From: Acidobacteriota bacterium
GTDB lineage: Bacteria > Acidobacteriota > Terriglobia > Acidiferrales > UBA7541
Assembly: GCA_003223255.1 (NCBI GenBank)
Contig: QHYJ01000050.1
Location: forward strand, 12,781-47,800
DNA length: 35,020 bases
Direction: 5' to 3'
The position numbers were made by a program, and so were the translations under genes. Below the pieces are notes generated by a model. That model did no database searches, was not told the origin of the DNA, and saw only the letters and a list, made by a program, of their open reading frames with translations. Below are positions 1 through 7,773 of this stretch, piece after piece; position 1 is the first letter of the stretch, and each line of letters starts with the position of its first letter.

Positions 1-837
1 GTCGGAAGTGGTTTCGACGGGAATCGAGAGAACCAGCGGAACCGTTTCGAGATGGCCGACGGCTTCGCCGATGTGCGCGGTCCAAAAAGCGATGACAGGA
101 ATGCCGCCGCCGACACGGCCCAAGCCGTCTTTCGTCTCGACGGGGGCGCCAAAGGGATTCTGCTGGGAGAATTTCGCGGGCATGGCGAAGGTTTCGTCTT
201 TGCCCCATTTCAGGCTGGAGCCTTGAAAGGTCCGAATCTGATTGTGCGCCGCGGCCGCGTCGGCCTGAGTGGCGTTAAAACGATGCCGTTGCAGGGTGAC
301 GGCGTCGAGCGACACGTCTTTTTGGCCGGTGTTGCGGAAGGAGGCGGACATCAGGGCGAGGCCGGGAAAGTCGTCGTAAAACTCGAGCAGGAGGGTTTCG
401 TCGAGAGCCGAGCTGGGACTGCTGGCGTGAAGTTCAATGCGCTTCCCCGCCCTGCCGAGTTTTCCCTGCGCTTCGCTAACTTGCGCACGCGCGAGGTCCA
501 GGGAAAAATCGGAGACGGGATGATGCGCGACGGTCAGGAGCTGGCCCGGCTGCGTGGCGGGATCATCGAGGGTGGAAGGCGCCCTCTTGCCGGCGAGGCT
601 GGCTTTCAAGTAGCCGCTGGGGAAAAGCACGAACTCCGCCGTGGATGTCTGTACGAGCAGGCCATCGGTTGCCGGGGTCACCCGGATGGTCGAAACCGGT
701 GTTTGCTGAGTTGCTTGGGTCGAAGGAGTTTCCTGCTTCTGGCAGCCGGAGAGCACCAGCAGCGCAGGAATGGCGAAGCGAAATGCAGGGGCGAAAATCC
801 CCAGTCTGTACGGAACTGCTTGGCGTGACGGTCTCAT
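1..837 (-). CDS. Secreted lipoprotein, N-terminal part of a GH36-like alpha-galactosidase (partial)
   Basis: The gene runs off the left edge; 279 codons are visible without a stop. It starts at ATG 837, behind a GAAAGAAG purine tract. A signal peptide ends in a lipobox, Leu-Ser-Gly-Cys at about residues 28-31, so the protein should be lipid-anchored after export. The rest reads as the all-beta N-terminal domain seen ahead of the TIM barrel in GH36-type glycosidases: a long beta-sandwich with 'LLLEFYDDFPGLAL' and 'GGGIPVIAFWTAHIGEAVGH'. The catalytic barrel would lie outside the window, so no catalytic Asp can be checked. It is divergent from the response regulator gene, which is more than 400 bp away. 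The reading frame is clean and codon use is like its neighbours. The family call rests on overall resemblance; other beta-sandwich sugar-binding domains remain possible. Confidence 0.6.
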   Translation of the reverse strand, partial: MRPSRQAVPYRLGIFAPAFRFAIPALLVLSGCQKQETPSTQATQQTPVSTIRVTPATDGLLVQTSTAEFVLFPSGYLKASLAGKRAPSTLDDPATQPGQLLTVAHHPVSDFSLDLARAQVSEAQGKLGRAGKRIELHASSPSSALDETLLLEFYDDFPGLALMSASFRNTGQKDVSLDAVTLQRHRFNATQADAAAAHNQIRTFQGSSLKWGKDETFAMPAKFSQQNPFGAPVETKDGLGRVGGGIPVIAFWTAHIGEAVGHLETVPLVLSIPVETTSD

Positions 838-1242
838 GGCTTCTTTCACACCAGCGATCGGAGGCTCCAACCGGAGCGAGTGTACACCGGATAGAAAGAA
901 AAAGAAATAAACAGTAGCAAATCGAAAGTCACCGCATGATGTTCTGGCAGAGACGGCAGCGTCGGGTCTTGTCGCCGGAGAGCCCTGGATCGGTGCAAGA
1001 TGGGGAGGTGTCCTCCGGCGCGGGGCAGAATGCCTGTACCAAGCGCGATGCAAGAGGGGAATTGTCAAGAATTTGTAAAGAATTTGTCTCTTTGTTGCGA
1101 AGGTGCCAGGGCGGGCTTGTGTGCCTGGGTTCCGTGGAGGATTATCTAATGGCCTAGCGGAGCAGGTCGGGAGAACGGCGCCACGTCCGTGAACCTGGCA
1201 GCGGAAGGCCCAGGCCGTTGTGCGAGAGCCAGTGGAAAGCCC
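838..1242. other. Divergent intergenic region with response-regulator operator
   Basis: This is 405 bp between the glycosidase-like gene (minus) and the response regulator (plus). Its one clear signal is the triple 11-bp-phased repeat listed separately at 1062-1090. Short open frames in the stretch have no codon bias or ribosome-binding site and are not called. A TATCTAAT string at about 1144-1151 could be a -10 element for the regulator gene, but no matching -35 is seen. Confidence 0.5.
1062..1090 (+). promoter_or_regulatory. Candidate operator: three 11-bp-phased TTGTCA-like half-sites
   Basis: TTGT starts at 1062, 1073 and 1084, exactly 11 bp apart. The 10-mer AAGAATTTGT is perfectly repeated at 1067-1076 and 1078-1087. 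Tandem half-sites with an 11-bp period on one helix face are the usual target of OmpR/PhoB-type regulators, and the TGTCA core resembles the enterobacterial Pho box. The site lies about 155 bp upstream of the response regulator gene, suggesting autoregulation. Matching triple sites occur at 6298-6325 and 7266-7292. Confidence 0.55.
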
Positions 1243-1923
1243 ATGGAAACAATTCTAGTGATTGAAGACGACCACGCGGTGCAGAAGGCGCTGAAGCGAC
1301 TGTTCGAATCGGAAGGTTACTCGGCGCAAGTGGCGGGAGATGGCCAAGCGGGCTTGGAACTGTTTCGCAGCGGTCCAACGGATCTGGTGATTCTGGATTT
1401 GAATCTGCCTGGAAAACCAGGGCGGGAGGTTTGCCGGGAAATCAAGAACGCTTCGCCCGCGCTGCCGGTAATCGTGCTGAGCGCGAGGACCGACGTTACG
1501 GACAAAGTGCTGCTGTTGGAACTGGGCGCGGACGACTATGTGACCAAGCCGTTCAGCCCCAAGGAACTTCTGGCGCGCGTGCATGCGGCAATGCGCCGTT
1601 CCTTCCGCCCAACAAAGCCTCTGGAACAATATTCTTTCGGCAACGTTTCGGTGGACTTCGCGAGAATGGTGTTGCTGAAGAAGGGCGAACCGGTCGCGAT
1701 GACGGCGCGCGAGTTTCAGTTGTTGAAGTTCTTTGTGGAACATGCGGAGCGGGTGGCCTCGCGGGACGAATTGTTGAACCAGGTATGGGGGTACGAACAC
1801 TACCCTACCACCCGCACGGTGGACAATTTCGTCCTGAAGCTGCGGCAAAAACTCGAAGATGATCCCGCGTTTCCGGTACATTTCCTGACCATGCACGGCA
1901 TGGGCTACCGGTTCGTTGCCTGA
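1243..1923 (+). CDS. OmpR/PhoB-type response regulator
   Basis: This 226-residue DNA-binding response regulator has a receiver domain (about 1-118) followed by a winged-helix trans_reg_C domain (about 130-226). The acidic pair is Asp9/Asp10, the phospho-acceptor is Asp52 in 'LDLNLPG', the switch residue is Ser80 and the conserved Lys is Lys102 in 'TKPF'. The C-terminal domain carries the usual 'TAREFQLLKFF' opening and 'RTVDNFVLKLRQKLE' recognition helix. I chose ATG 1243, where the receiver fold begins, over an upstream in-frame start at 1189 that would add 18 residues unrelated to the family. The stop is 44 bp before the histidine kinase start, so the two are a co-transcribed pair. The triple repeat at 1062-1090 is a plausible autoregulatory site. 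The signal it responds to is unknown. Confidence 0.95.
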   Translation: METILVIEDDHAVQKALKRLFESEGYSAQVAGDGQAGLELFRSGPTDLVILDLNLPGKPGREVCREIKNASPALPVIVLSARTDVTDKVLLLELGADDYVTKPFSPKELLARVHAAMRRSFRPTKPLEQYSFGNVSVDFARMVLLKKGEPVAMTAREFQLLKFFVEHAERVASRDELLNQVWGYEHYPTTRTVDNFVLKLRQKLEDDPAFPVHFLTMHGMGYRFVA

Positions 1924-1967
1924 CGAAAGCGGTTCGCGAACGGCACGCGAAGTACGGAGGCAGCGGG

Positions 1968-3746
1968 GTGCGCCACTTACAGACCCGGCAGAAATTCTTT
2001 CTCTCGCGGCTACTGCTCACAGCCGCCCTCACCGCCGCGGCCATATTCGTGGTGCGCAGAAGCGTGCAGGAACACGTCCGCAAGGAAATTCTCGAAGATC
2101 TGCTGAATTCGACAACGACGTTCCGGAATTTCGAACGCGAGCAGCAACTTACGCTGCTGCACTCGGCGGAACTGCTGGCCAATCTTCCAAGTCTGAAAGC
2201 GCTGATGACCACGCAACACGAGGCCACGATTCAGGATGCCTCAGCCGATATTTGGCGCGTCAGCGGGTGCGACTTGCTTCTCCTTGCCGGCCGAAGCGGG
2301 CAAGTGGTTGCGCTGCACGCGACCACGCCATGGTTCAGCCGCAGCTTGGCACAGAAGCTTCTCGATGACTCCCTTCAACAGGAGGACGCTCGCCATTGGT
2401 GGCCGGAGGGTGATCGCCTCTACGAAGTGGTTCTTCAGCCGGTATATTTTGGCTCCCCTGAGGACGACAGCCCGCTAGGCATGCTGGCAGTGGGTCATGA
2501 AATCGACGAAGTGGCGGCGCAGGAAATCAGTCACGTGGCGTCGGGCCAAGTGGCTTTCACCTACGGAACCAGGCTGGCGGTCAGCACGCTGTCGCCTCCG
2601 CAGAAGCAAGAGCTGGCGTCCCAGCAAATGAATTGGACGCAGTCCGCCGGAAAAACGCAAGAGCTGCTGCTCGGGGGAGAACGATTTTTGCTTACTTCGA
2701 TTGAGCTGTCACCGGGCGGAAACCCGCCGGTGGTGATGTCCGTGTTCAAGTCGTATGACAAGGCCATCGAGTTTTTGGATGGCCTTACGCGTCTCATCAT
2801 CTGGCTGGGGTTGGGAACGGTCCTGGCGGGCATGGCGGCTGTTCTTCTGCTTTCGGACACGTTTACACGCCCGTTAAACAATCTGGTAGGAGCGGTGCGA
2901 GCGCTGGAAGAAGGAGATTTCGATTACTCGTTGCAAGTGCGGCAAGGCGGAGAGTTGGCGGAAGTTACCGCGGCATTCGACAAAATGAGGCAAACGCTCA
3001 AGGGCGCTCAGCAACGGCTGCTGGAAGCGGAACGGCTTGCAACGATCGGGAGAATGGCGAGCTCGATTTCTCATGATCTGCGGCATCCGCTGACGGCCAT
3101 TGTGGCCAACGCGGAATTCATGTGCGAGGACAACCTTTCCGTCAAGCAAAAGGAAGAGTTCTACCGTGAGGTCCGTTTGGCGGTGGATCGCATGAACGAC
3201 CTTATCGAATCGCTGCTCGAATTTTCGCGCACGCGGGAATCTTTGCATCTGGTGCACGGAAGCGTGGAAGAGGTCATCGAACGCGCCGTGCGTTTGATCC
3301 GCGCGAGGCCCGAATTCGGAAGCATTGGGATTTCCGTTTCGAAAGAGGGTCGAGGTGAAGGCCAATTTGATGCTAAGAAACTTCAGCGAGCGTTTGAAAA
3401 CCTGCTGGTGAATGCTTGCGAAGCAGTATCGCCCTATTCCGGACGAATCGACCTCAGGATTCGCGAAACGCACGAAGGCCTGGAAATCCGCATACAAGAC
3501 AATGGCCCGGGCATCCCCGAATCCATCCGAGACAGGCTGTTCACGCCCTTCGTCAGCTTTGGGAAAGAGAACGGAACGGGACTGGGGCTGACCGTTGCGC
3601 AGAAAATCCTGCAGGAGCACGGCGGAAGCATCATGCTGGAGAGCACAACGCCCGGGTGCACGGTCTTCAGGATTTTGCTGCCGCTAATTGCATCCTCCGA
3701 AGAGATCGCCAGAGTGAATTTCCGCAAGCCAGTCCACGGTCTTTAG
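1968..3746 (+). CDS. Membrane sensor histidine kinase with periplasmic sensor, HAMP, HisKA and HATPase
   Basis: This 592-residue kinase starts at GTG 1968, seven bases after a GGAGG ribosome-binding site. The order is: transmembrane helix about 12-30; periplasmic sensor about 31-275, with a helical start and a PAS/Cache-like length; second transmembrane helix about 276-296; HAMP about 297-350; dimerisation helix with phospho-acceptor His369 in 'SISHDLRHPLT'; ATPase domain with Asn482 (N box), 'DNGPGIP' (511-517) and 'GTGLGL' (536-541). All catalytic motifs are intact, so it should be active. It pairs with the response regulator directly upstream. The following porin and cupredoxin genes suggest that it senses a periplasmic condition such as a metal, an ion or redox state, but the ligand cannot be deduced. 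Confidence 0.93.
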   Translation: MRHLQTRQKFFLSRLLLTAALTAAAIFVVRRSVQEHVRKEILEDLLNSTTTFRNFEREQQLTLLHSAELLANLPSLKALMTTQHEATIQDASADIWRVSGCDLLLLAGRSGQVVALHATTPWFSRSLAQKLLDDSLQQEDARHWWPEGDRLYEVVLQPVYFGSPEDDSPLGMLAVGHEIDEVAAQEISHVASGQVAFTYGTRLAVSTLSPPQKQELASQQMNWTQSAGKTQELLLGGERFLLTSIELSPGGNPPVVMSVFKSYDKAIEFLDGLTRLIIWLGLGTVLAGMAAVLLLSDTFTRPLNNLVGAVRALEEGDFDYSLQVRQGGELAEVTAAFDKMRQTLKGAQQRLLEAERLATIGRMASSISHDLRHPLTAIVANAEFMCEDNLSVKQKEEFYREVRLAVDRMNDLIESLLEFSRTRESLHLVHGSVEEVIERAVRLIRARPEFGSIGISVSKEGRGEGQFDAKKLQRAFENLLVNACEAVSPYSGRIDLRIRETHEGLEIRIQDNGPGIPESIRDRLFTPFVSFGKENGTGLGLTVAQKILQEHGGSIMLESTTPGCTVFRILLPLIASSEEIARVNFRKPVHGL

Positions 3747-3853
3747 TCAATGTGCGGCGCATTCCGCCTGCTTGTAACCAATAGCCGGGCAGCAGGTCTT
3801 ATTACCGCAATTCACTCGAGAGCTTGGGAATCCGGATTTTCTGGGGGTGGAAC

Positions 3854-5449
3854 ATGAGAAGGTTTCCTTTGGTTCGGGCTGTTCGCTTGCTTGGCATGCT
3901 CGGATTGGCGATGCTGCTGAGGACTGAGATCACCTCTGCACAACAAGCAGCATCCCCGGCAGATGCCAACTCTACGAATTCCCTTGCGGAGTCTGTTCAC
4001 GAACTGCAGACGCAGGTGAAAGAACTCCGCGCGCTGCTGGAGCAAATGCACACAGACATGGAACGCGCGAACCGCGCGAATGTCGAAATCCAAGAAAAGC
4101 TGCGACAGACCGAGCGACAACTGGAAACCGCGCTGCAAAGCTCTCAGAGAACCGCGCCAGGGACGGCCGCCGGAGCGGCGGACGCCTCCCGGGCGTCTGG
4201 CCAATCCTTGGGCGAAGGCGTGGATCGGCGATTGTCCACGCTGGAAGAGGAGCAGCAGTTGATTTCCGGGAAGATTAATGAGCAGTACCAAACGAAAGTC
4301 GAGAGCGCTTCAAAATACCGTGTTCGGCTTTCCGGCATTGTGCTGCTCAACCTGTTTGGGAACCGTGGGGCCGTGGACAACGCGGATTTTCCCATCGTGG
4401 CGCGGCCACCAGGCGCGCTGGATTCGTCGGGGAACATCGGCTCGAGCATGCGGCAATCGGAGTTAGGATTGGAGGTGTTTGGTCCGCAGATTCAGGGAGC
4501 GAACTTAAGCGCCAATGTGCAAATGGATTTTTCTGGAGGAGTTCCGATTACCCCAAATGGTGTGAACTCCGGAGTGTTCCGCATGCGAACTGCTAGCTTG
4601 CGGCTGGACTGGTCGCACACTTCGCTCGTCGCCGGACAGGATCCGCTCTTTCTTTCGCCGCTCACACCTACTTCGCTTGCTTCCCTGGCAGTTCCTGCAC
4701 TTTCTTACTCGGGGAATCTTTGGGCGTGGACGCCGCAAGTGCGGATCGAACACCGAGTGAGCCTCTCTGAAAATTCGGGCATGCTTTTCCAGGGAGGAAT
4801 TCTGGATCCGTTGAATGGCGAATTACCTCAAGACGAATTCGAACGTTTGCCGCAAGCGGGAGAGAAATCCAGGCAGCCCGCATTCGCCTCGCGTATTGCC
4901 TGGAGTCGCCGGGCCTTCAATCGCTCCATCACTTTGGGGGGCGCCGGCTACTATAGCCGGCAGAACTGGAGCTTTGGCCGGAACGTGGATGCATGGGCAG
5001 GAATGGGCGATTGGTCGGTCGCGCTTCTCCGTTGGCTCGACTTGGATGGCGAGTTCTATCGCGGGCGGGGAATTGGCGGAATTGGCGCGGGCTTTGGCCG
5101 CAGCGCGCTCTGGAATGGGCCGCTTTCCAATCCAAATACTGCAGTTCGCGGACTGGATACGGCAGGTGGTTGGGCAGAACTAAAAGTTAGACCGACGGCG
5201 AAATATGAGTTTAACGGTACGTTTGGCGAGGACAACTCCCAAGCTAGCGAATTGCGGCAGTTTCCGGGCGCTGCAACGTACTTCGACCCCGGGCTAAGCC
5301 GCAATCGCAACTGGATGACCAATGTCGTGTATCAGCCGAAATCCGATCTGTTGCTTTCGATTGAGTATCGCCGTCTGAGAACCTTCTCTGTGAATGGAAC
5401 ATCCGTGAACGCAAACCAGGTAAATCTCGGAATGGCCGTTCTCTTTTAA
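3854..5449 (+). CDS. Outer-membrane porin with N-terminal coiled coil (DcaP/OprP-like)
   Basis: The 531-residue exported protein has a signal peptide (about 1-33, ending near 'TSAQQA'). A charged heptad-rich coiled coil follows (about 45-105, 'LQTQVKELRALLEQMHTDME'), then a low-complexity Ala/Gly linker. From about 155 to the end there is a beta-barrel pattern of alternating hydrophobic and aromatic strands, opening 'KYRVRLSGIVLLNLFGNRG' and ending in a typical barrel strand with terminal Phe ('VNLGMAVLF'). This architecture fits trimeric outer-membrane channels of the DcaP/OprP type. I chose ATG 3854 because it follows GGGGGTGG and begins a proper signal peptide; an in-frame start at 3824 would spoil it. 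It sits 107 bp after the kinase and 21 bp before the first cupredoxin gene, so it probably belongs to the same transcription unit. The solute is unknown. Confidence 0.75.
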   Translation: MRRFPLVRAVRLLGMLGLAMLLRTEITSAQQAASPADANSTNSLAESVHELQTQVKELRALLEQMHTDMERANRANVEIQEKLRQTERQLETALQSSQRTAPGTAAGAADASRASGQSLGEGVDRRLSTLEEEQQLISGKINEQYQTKVESASKYRVRLSGIVLLNLFGNRGAVDNADFPIVARPPGALDSSGNIGSSMRQSELGLEVFGPQIQGANLSANVQMDFSGGVPITPNGVNSGVFRMRTASLRLDWSHTSLVAGQDPLFLSPLTPTSLASLAVPALSYSGNLWAWTPQVRIEHRVSLSENSGMLFQGGILDPLNGELPQDEFERLPQAGEKSRQPAFASRIAWSRRAFNRSITLGGAGYYSRQNWSFGRNVDAWAGMGDWSVALLRWLDLDGEFYRGRGIGGIGAGFGRSALWNGPLSNPNTAVRGLDTAGGWAELKVRPTAKYEFNGTFGEDNSQASELRQFPGAATYFDPGLSRNRNWMTNVVYQPKSDLLLSIEYRRLRTFSVNGTSVNANQVNLGMAVLF

Positions 5450-5470
5450 CTATCGATGGTGTGAGCTGCA

Positions 5471-6214
5471 ATGAAGACCTGGAATGCCTTCCGTTTAGAG
5501 AGTTCGCTGCTTCTCCTTCTCCTCGCGGTGATCCCCGCCCGTGTGGACGGGCAAGAAATCACCGTGACAGGCCGCGTCGAGGTGTTCGGTCCGCGAAACA
5601 CCAAGCAGGCCAATGCGTCCGGTGCAGCCGTATGGCTCATTAATGCGTCGGAAACCACGGAGGCGGCGCAGCACCTCGCTCGCCGGCGACAGGAATTGCG
5701 GCTCGTGCAAAAAGACAAATCCTTTCGACCGCATCTTTTAGTCGTTCAGGTTGGCAGCGCGGTAGAATTTCCGAATCAGGATCCGTTCTTCCACAATGTC
5801 TTTTCGCTTTTTGAAGGGAAACGCTTCGACTTGGGACTCTACGAAGCGGGAACGAGCCATACCGTACTTTTCGACCGGCCCGGCGTTTGTTACATCTTTT
5901 GCAACATCCATCCGGAAATGAGCGCGGTCGTCCTGGTGCTGAATACGCCGTATTTCGCGCTGTCGGATGATGCGGGAAACGTGACCATTTCAGGTGTGAC
6001 GCCGGGGCGCTACATCCTCCACGTCTGGCACGAGCGCGCCGTGCCCGAGGATCTCAAGGCTCTAAGCCGCGAAATCACGGTCTCCGAGAAAGCCCGAAGC
6101 TTGGGTGTGGCTCGCATTGTGGAATCGCCGGTAATGAACATGGTGCATAAGAACAAGTACGGTCAGGATTATGTGCCACCTTCGCCGGCAAACCAGCCTT
6201 ACTCACGGCCCTGA
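5471..6214 (+). CDS. Periplasmic cupredoxin with amicyanin-type copper site (methylamine-utilisation-like)
   Basis: This 247-residue secreted protein has a signal peptide (about 1-27) and a cupredoxin fold. Candidate type 1 copper ligands are His108 ('PFFHNVFSL'), then Cys144, His147 and Met150 in 'FCNIHPEM'. The Cys-x2-His-x2-Met spacing is that of amicyanin rather than azurin or plastocyanin. A carboxypeptidase-regulatory-like strand region follows (about 160-205, 'SGVTPGRYILHVWHE'). A blue-copper electron carrier in the periplasm is the expected role. The gene starts 21 bp after the porin stop with only a weak ribosome-binding site, consistent with translational coupling. The second copper protein at 6513 has the same ligand pattern, so the locus makes two related copper carriers. 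Confidence 0.82.
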   Translation: MKTWNAFRLESSLLLLLLAVIPARVDGQEITVTGRVEVFGPRNTKQANASGAAVWLINASETTEAAQHLARRRQELRLVQKDKSFRPHLLVVQVGSAVEFPNQDPFFHNVFSLFEGKRFDLGLYEAGTSHTVLFDRPGVCYIFCNIHPEMSAVVLVLNTPYFALSDDAGNVTISGVTPGRYILHVWHERAVPEDLKALSREITVSEKARSLGVARIVESPVMNMVHKNKYGQDYVPPSPANQPYSRP

Positions 6215-6512
6215 CGCCGCCTTATCTTTCCTTAATCAACCACAGTTTCCTGGTTAGCTTGCGGTTGACGTCGAAATCGCATGCTGTCTGCAACTTTTGA
6301 CGTGCACGCGACAAGTCTTTGACAACCTGCCCTTGCTTGCGAATTACCATCCCCGCGTCGCGAAACCCGTCCACGTCACACGCGACGCATACCAAAGGCC
6401 GCAGTGGGTTTACAGCTTAGCGGGAATTAGGAGCAATCGCAGAGTCACCGCAGCTCTCAGCGTTGAGGTTTGTCTACTGCTCATCATTGGGCAATCGGGG
6501 AGGAGCAAGAAA
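6215..6512. other. Intergenic region carrying a second operator-like triple repeat
   Basis: This 298-bp gap separates the two cupredoxin genes. It holds the 11-bp-phased repeat at 6298-6325 (listed separately), about 190 bp before the second cupredoxin. An imperfect small hairpin near 6239-6255 (AACCA/TGGTT) might end the upstream transcript. An open frame from 6297 runs into the cupredoxin in frame, but its first 72 residues have no signal peptide and no family resemblance, so I treat it as untranslated leader. Confidence 0.45.
6298..6325 (-). promoter_or_regulatory. Candidate operator: three 11-bp-phased half-sites (reverse orientation)
   Basis: Read on the minus strand, 6325-6310 is TTGTCAAAGACTTGTC, two TTGTC units exactly 11 bp apart. 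A third, weaker unit (ACGTCA) is in the same register; on the plus strand TGAC, CGAC and TGAC start at 6298, 6309 and 6320. This matches the TTGTCAAGAAT unit upstream of the response regulator gene in sequence and spacing. It lies ahead of the second cupredoxin, suggesting control of that gene by the local two-component system. Confidence 0.5.
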
Positions 6513-7223
6513 ATGCAAGTGAAACAGATAGCTGTGGCAGGAGCCGCGCTCCTGTCGGCATTGACCATAACTTCGGCGCAGTCAGGAAACAGCACTCTGA
6601 GCGGCAAAGTGAGTTATGAAGGAACGCCGGCGAAGCAGCGAACCATCGACATGTCTCAAGAGCCTGGTTGCGCGAAGCAGTATGCCAAGCCGGCACAGAC
6701 AGAGACGGTGATCACCGGTCCAGACAACGCATTAGAAAACGTAGTGGTCTTTGTTTCGGCCGGGGCTGCTGACGAAACTGCCCCGGCGCAGCCCGCCGTG
6801 CTCACGCAGAAGGGATGCCGTTATATCCCACACGTTCTGGTGTTCCAGGTCAATCAAGAACTGGAAGTGGTCAATGTCGACCCGACGTCTCACAACATTC
6901 ATCCGGAGCCGAAGTTCAACCGGGAATGGAACAAGTTACAGCCACCGGGTATGCCGCCCATCGCGGACAAGTACGCCAGGCCGGAATTCATTCCGGTCGT
7001 GTGCAATATTCATCCTTGGATGCGTGGAAATTTGGCCGTGCTGAAGAATTCTCATTACGCGGTTACGAGCAGCGACGGAGAATTCAAGCTTCGAAATCTG
7101 CCCGCGGGCAAGTACACCATCAACGCCTGGCACGAGTCGTACGGCGATCAAAGCCAGGAAGTCACCGTTACAGGCGGCGAAACAAGAACGGTCAATTTTG
7201 TGTTCAAGACCAAGCCCTATTGA
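6513..7223 (+). CDS. Secreted cupredoxin with carboxypeptidase-regulatory-like fold
   Basis: The 236-residue exported protein starts at ATG 6513 after a GGGAGGAG ribosome-binding site. A signal peptide covers about 1-23. Likely copper ligands are His127 (or His130) in 'TSHNIH', then Cys164, His167 and Met170 in 'VCNIHPWM', the same Cys-x2-His-x2-Met spacing as the neighbour. A 'QKGCRYIPHVLVF' segment (about 99-111) is shared by many such acidobacterial and planctomycete proteins. The C-terminal 175-225 ('LRNLPAGKYTINAWHE') resembles a carboxypeptidase-regulatory or transthyretin-like strand set. A periplasmic electron-transfer or copper-binding role is likely. It is separated from the upstream gene by a 298-bp region with its own operator-like repeat, so it may have its own promoter. 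Confidence 0.82.
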   Translation: MQVKQIAVAGAALLSALTITSAQSGNSTLSGKVSYEGTPAKQRTIDMSQEPGCAKQYAKPAQTETVITGPDNALENVVVFVSAGAADETAPAQPAVLTQKGCRYIPHVLVFQVNQELEVVNVDPTSHNIHPEPKFNREWNKLQPPGMPPIADKYARPEFIPVVCNIHPWMRGNLAVLKNSHYAVTSSDGEFKLRNLPAGKYTINAWHESYGDQSQEVTVTGGETRTVNFVFKTKPY

Positions 7224-7265
7224 GCTCGAAGACGGGCATGCCGCCAACGGAAATTCCCGGGAAAG

Positions 7266-7292
7266 TGACGATTTTTTGACATGTTTTTGACA
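7266..7292 (-). promoter_or_regulatory. Candidate operator: third 11-bp-phased triple repeat
   Basis: TGAC occurs at 7266, 7277 and 7288, exactly 11 bp apart. On the minus strand this reads TTGTCAAAAAC, then ATGTCAAAAAA, then a weaker TCGTCA unit, close to the sites at 1062-1090 and 6298-6325. It lies after the second cupredoxin and before the decayed short gene at 7439. It may once have controlled that gene; whether it acts on the GAF gene further downstream is unclear. Confidence 0.45.
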
Positions 7293-7438
7293 ATCGGTGC
7301 GTGCGTTTTTCTTAGCGTTAGCGCTGTTCGAGAGATTTGACCGCAAATCACGCCCTAGGTGACCAGTGCATCCCCGGCATTTGCGCGGTATCTAAAAACG
7401 GCATTACACCCCCCGCGACAAGAGGATAAGGAGGAGTT

Positions 7439-7607
7439 ATGCGGGAGCAAAAAATGGAATTTCTGGCTTTGCGAAGCATGATTGCAGACAGACCTCGGCA
7501 CCATCAATAGTCCCGGGTTTAATCCTGGTTCCGCCCTTACGAAAATGAATGGGCCGTACAGCGCTTACGTGATCGGCGACTACACGGGCATGACGCCGCC
7601 TTTCTAA
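7439..7607 (+). pseudogene. Remnant of a small or deleted gene
   Basis: ATG 7439 follows a near-perfect AAGGAGGAG ribosome-binding site but opens only 23 codons before TAG. From 7482 to 7607 a different frame continues for 41 codons with protein-like composition ('GTINSPGFNPGSAL', 'YVIGDYTGMTPPF') to a TAA. The simplest reading is a start region fused by deletion or frameshift to the C-terminal end of a secreted protein. The parent family is not recognised, though the Gly-Asp-Tyr ending is reminiscent of sialidase-like beta-propellers. A real 23-residue peptide cannot be excluded. The rest of the 7224-7773 gap holds only the operator-like repeat at 7266-7292. Confidence 0.35.
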
Positions 7608-7773
7608 ACCGCAGCTGACGCCCTTTCCTTACAGAGACTACGTATGACCGGCGCCGTCAGGAGCGCACCATTCCTTCTGTGAGCCTTGCCCGGTGACAAT
7701 GTGCTTTAAGTCAGGAACGTCGTGCCCTCTTTGTGTTATTAAATAAAGGGGGGGTATTAAGCCTGAACATGGA

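Noticed and set aside
52-828. 258-residue open frame on the plus strand at the left edge
   Set aside because: It is the shadow of the minus-strand lipoprotein, which has a lipobox signal, better codon use and glycosidase-like motifs.
6297-6512. N-terminal extension of the second cupredoxin from an upstream start
   Set aside because: It would bury the signal peptide; ATG 6513 has a GGGAGGAG site and a proper signal sequence.
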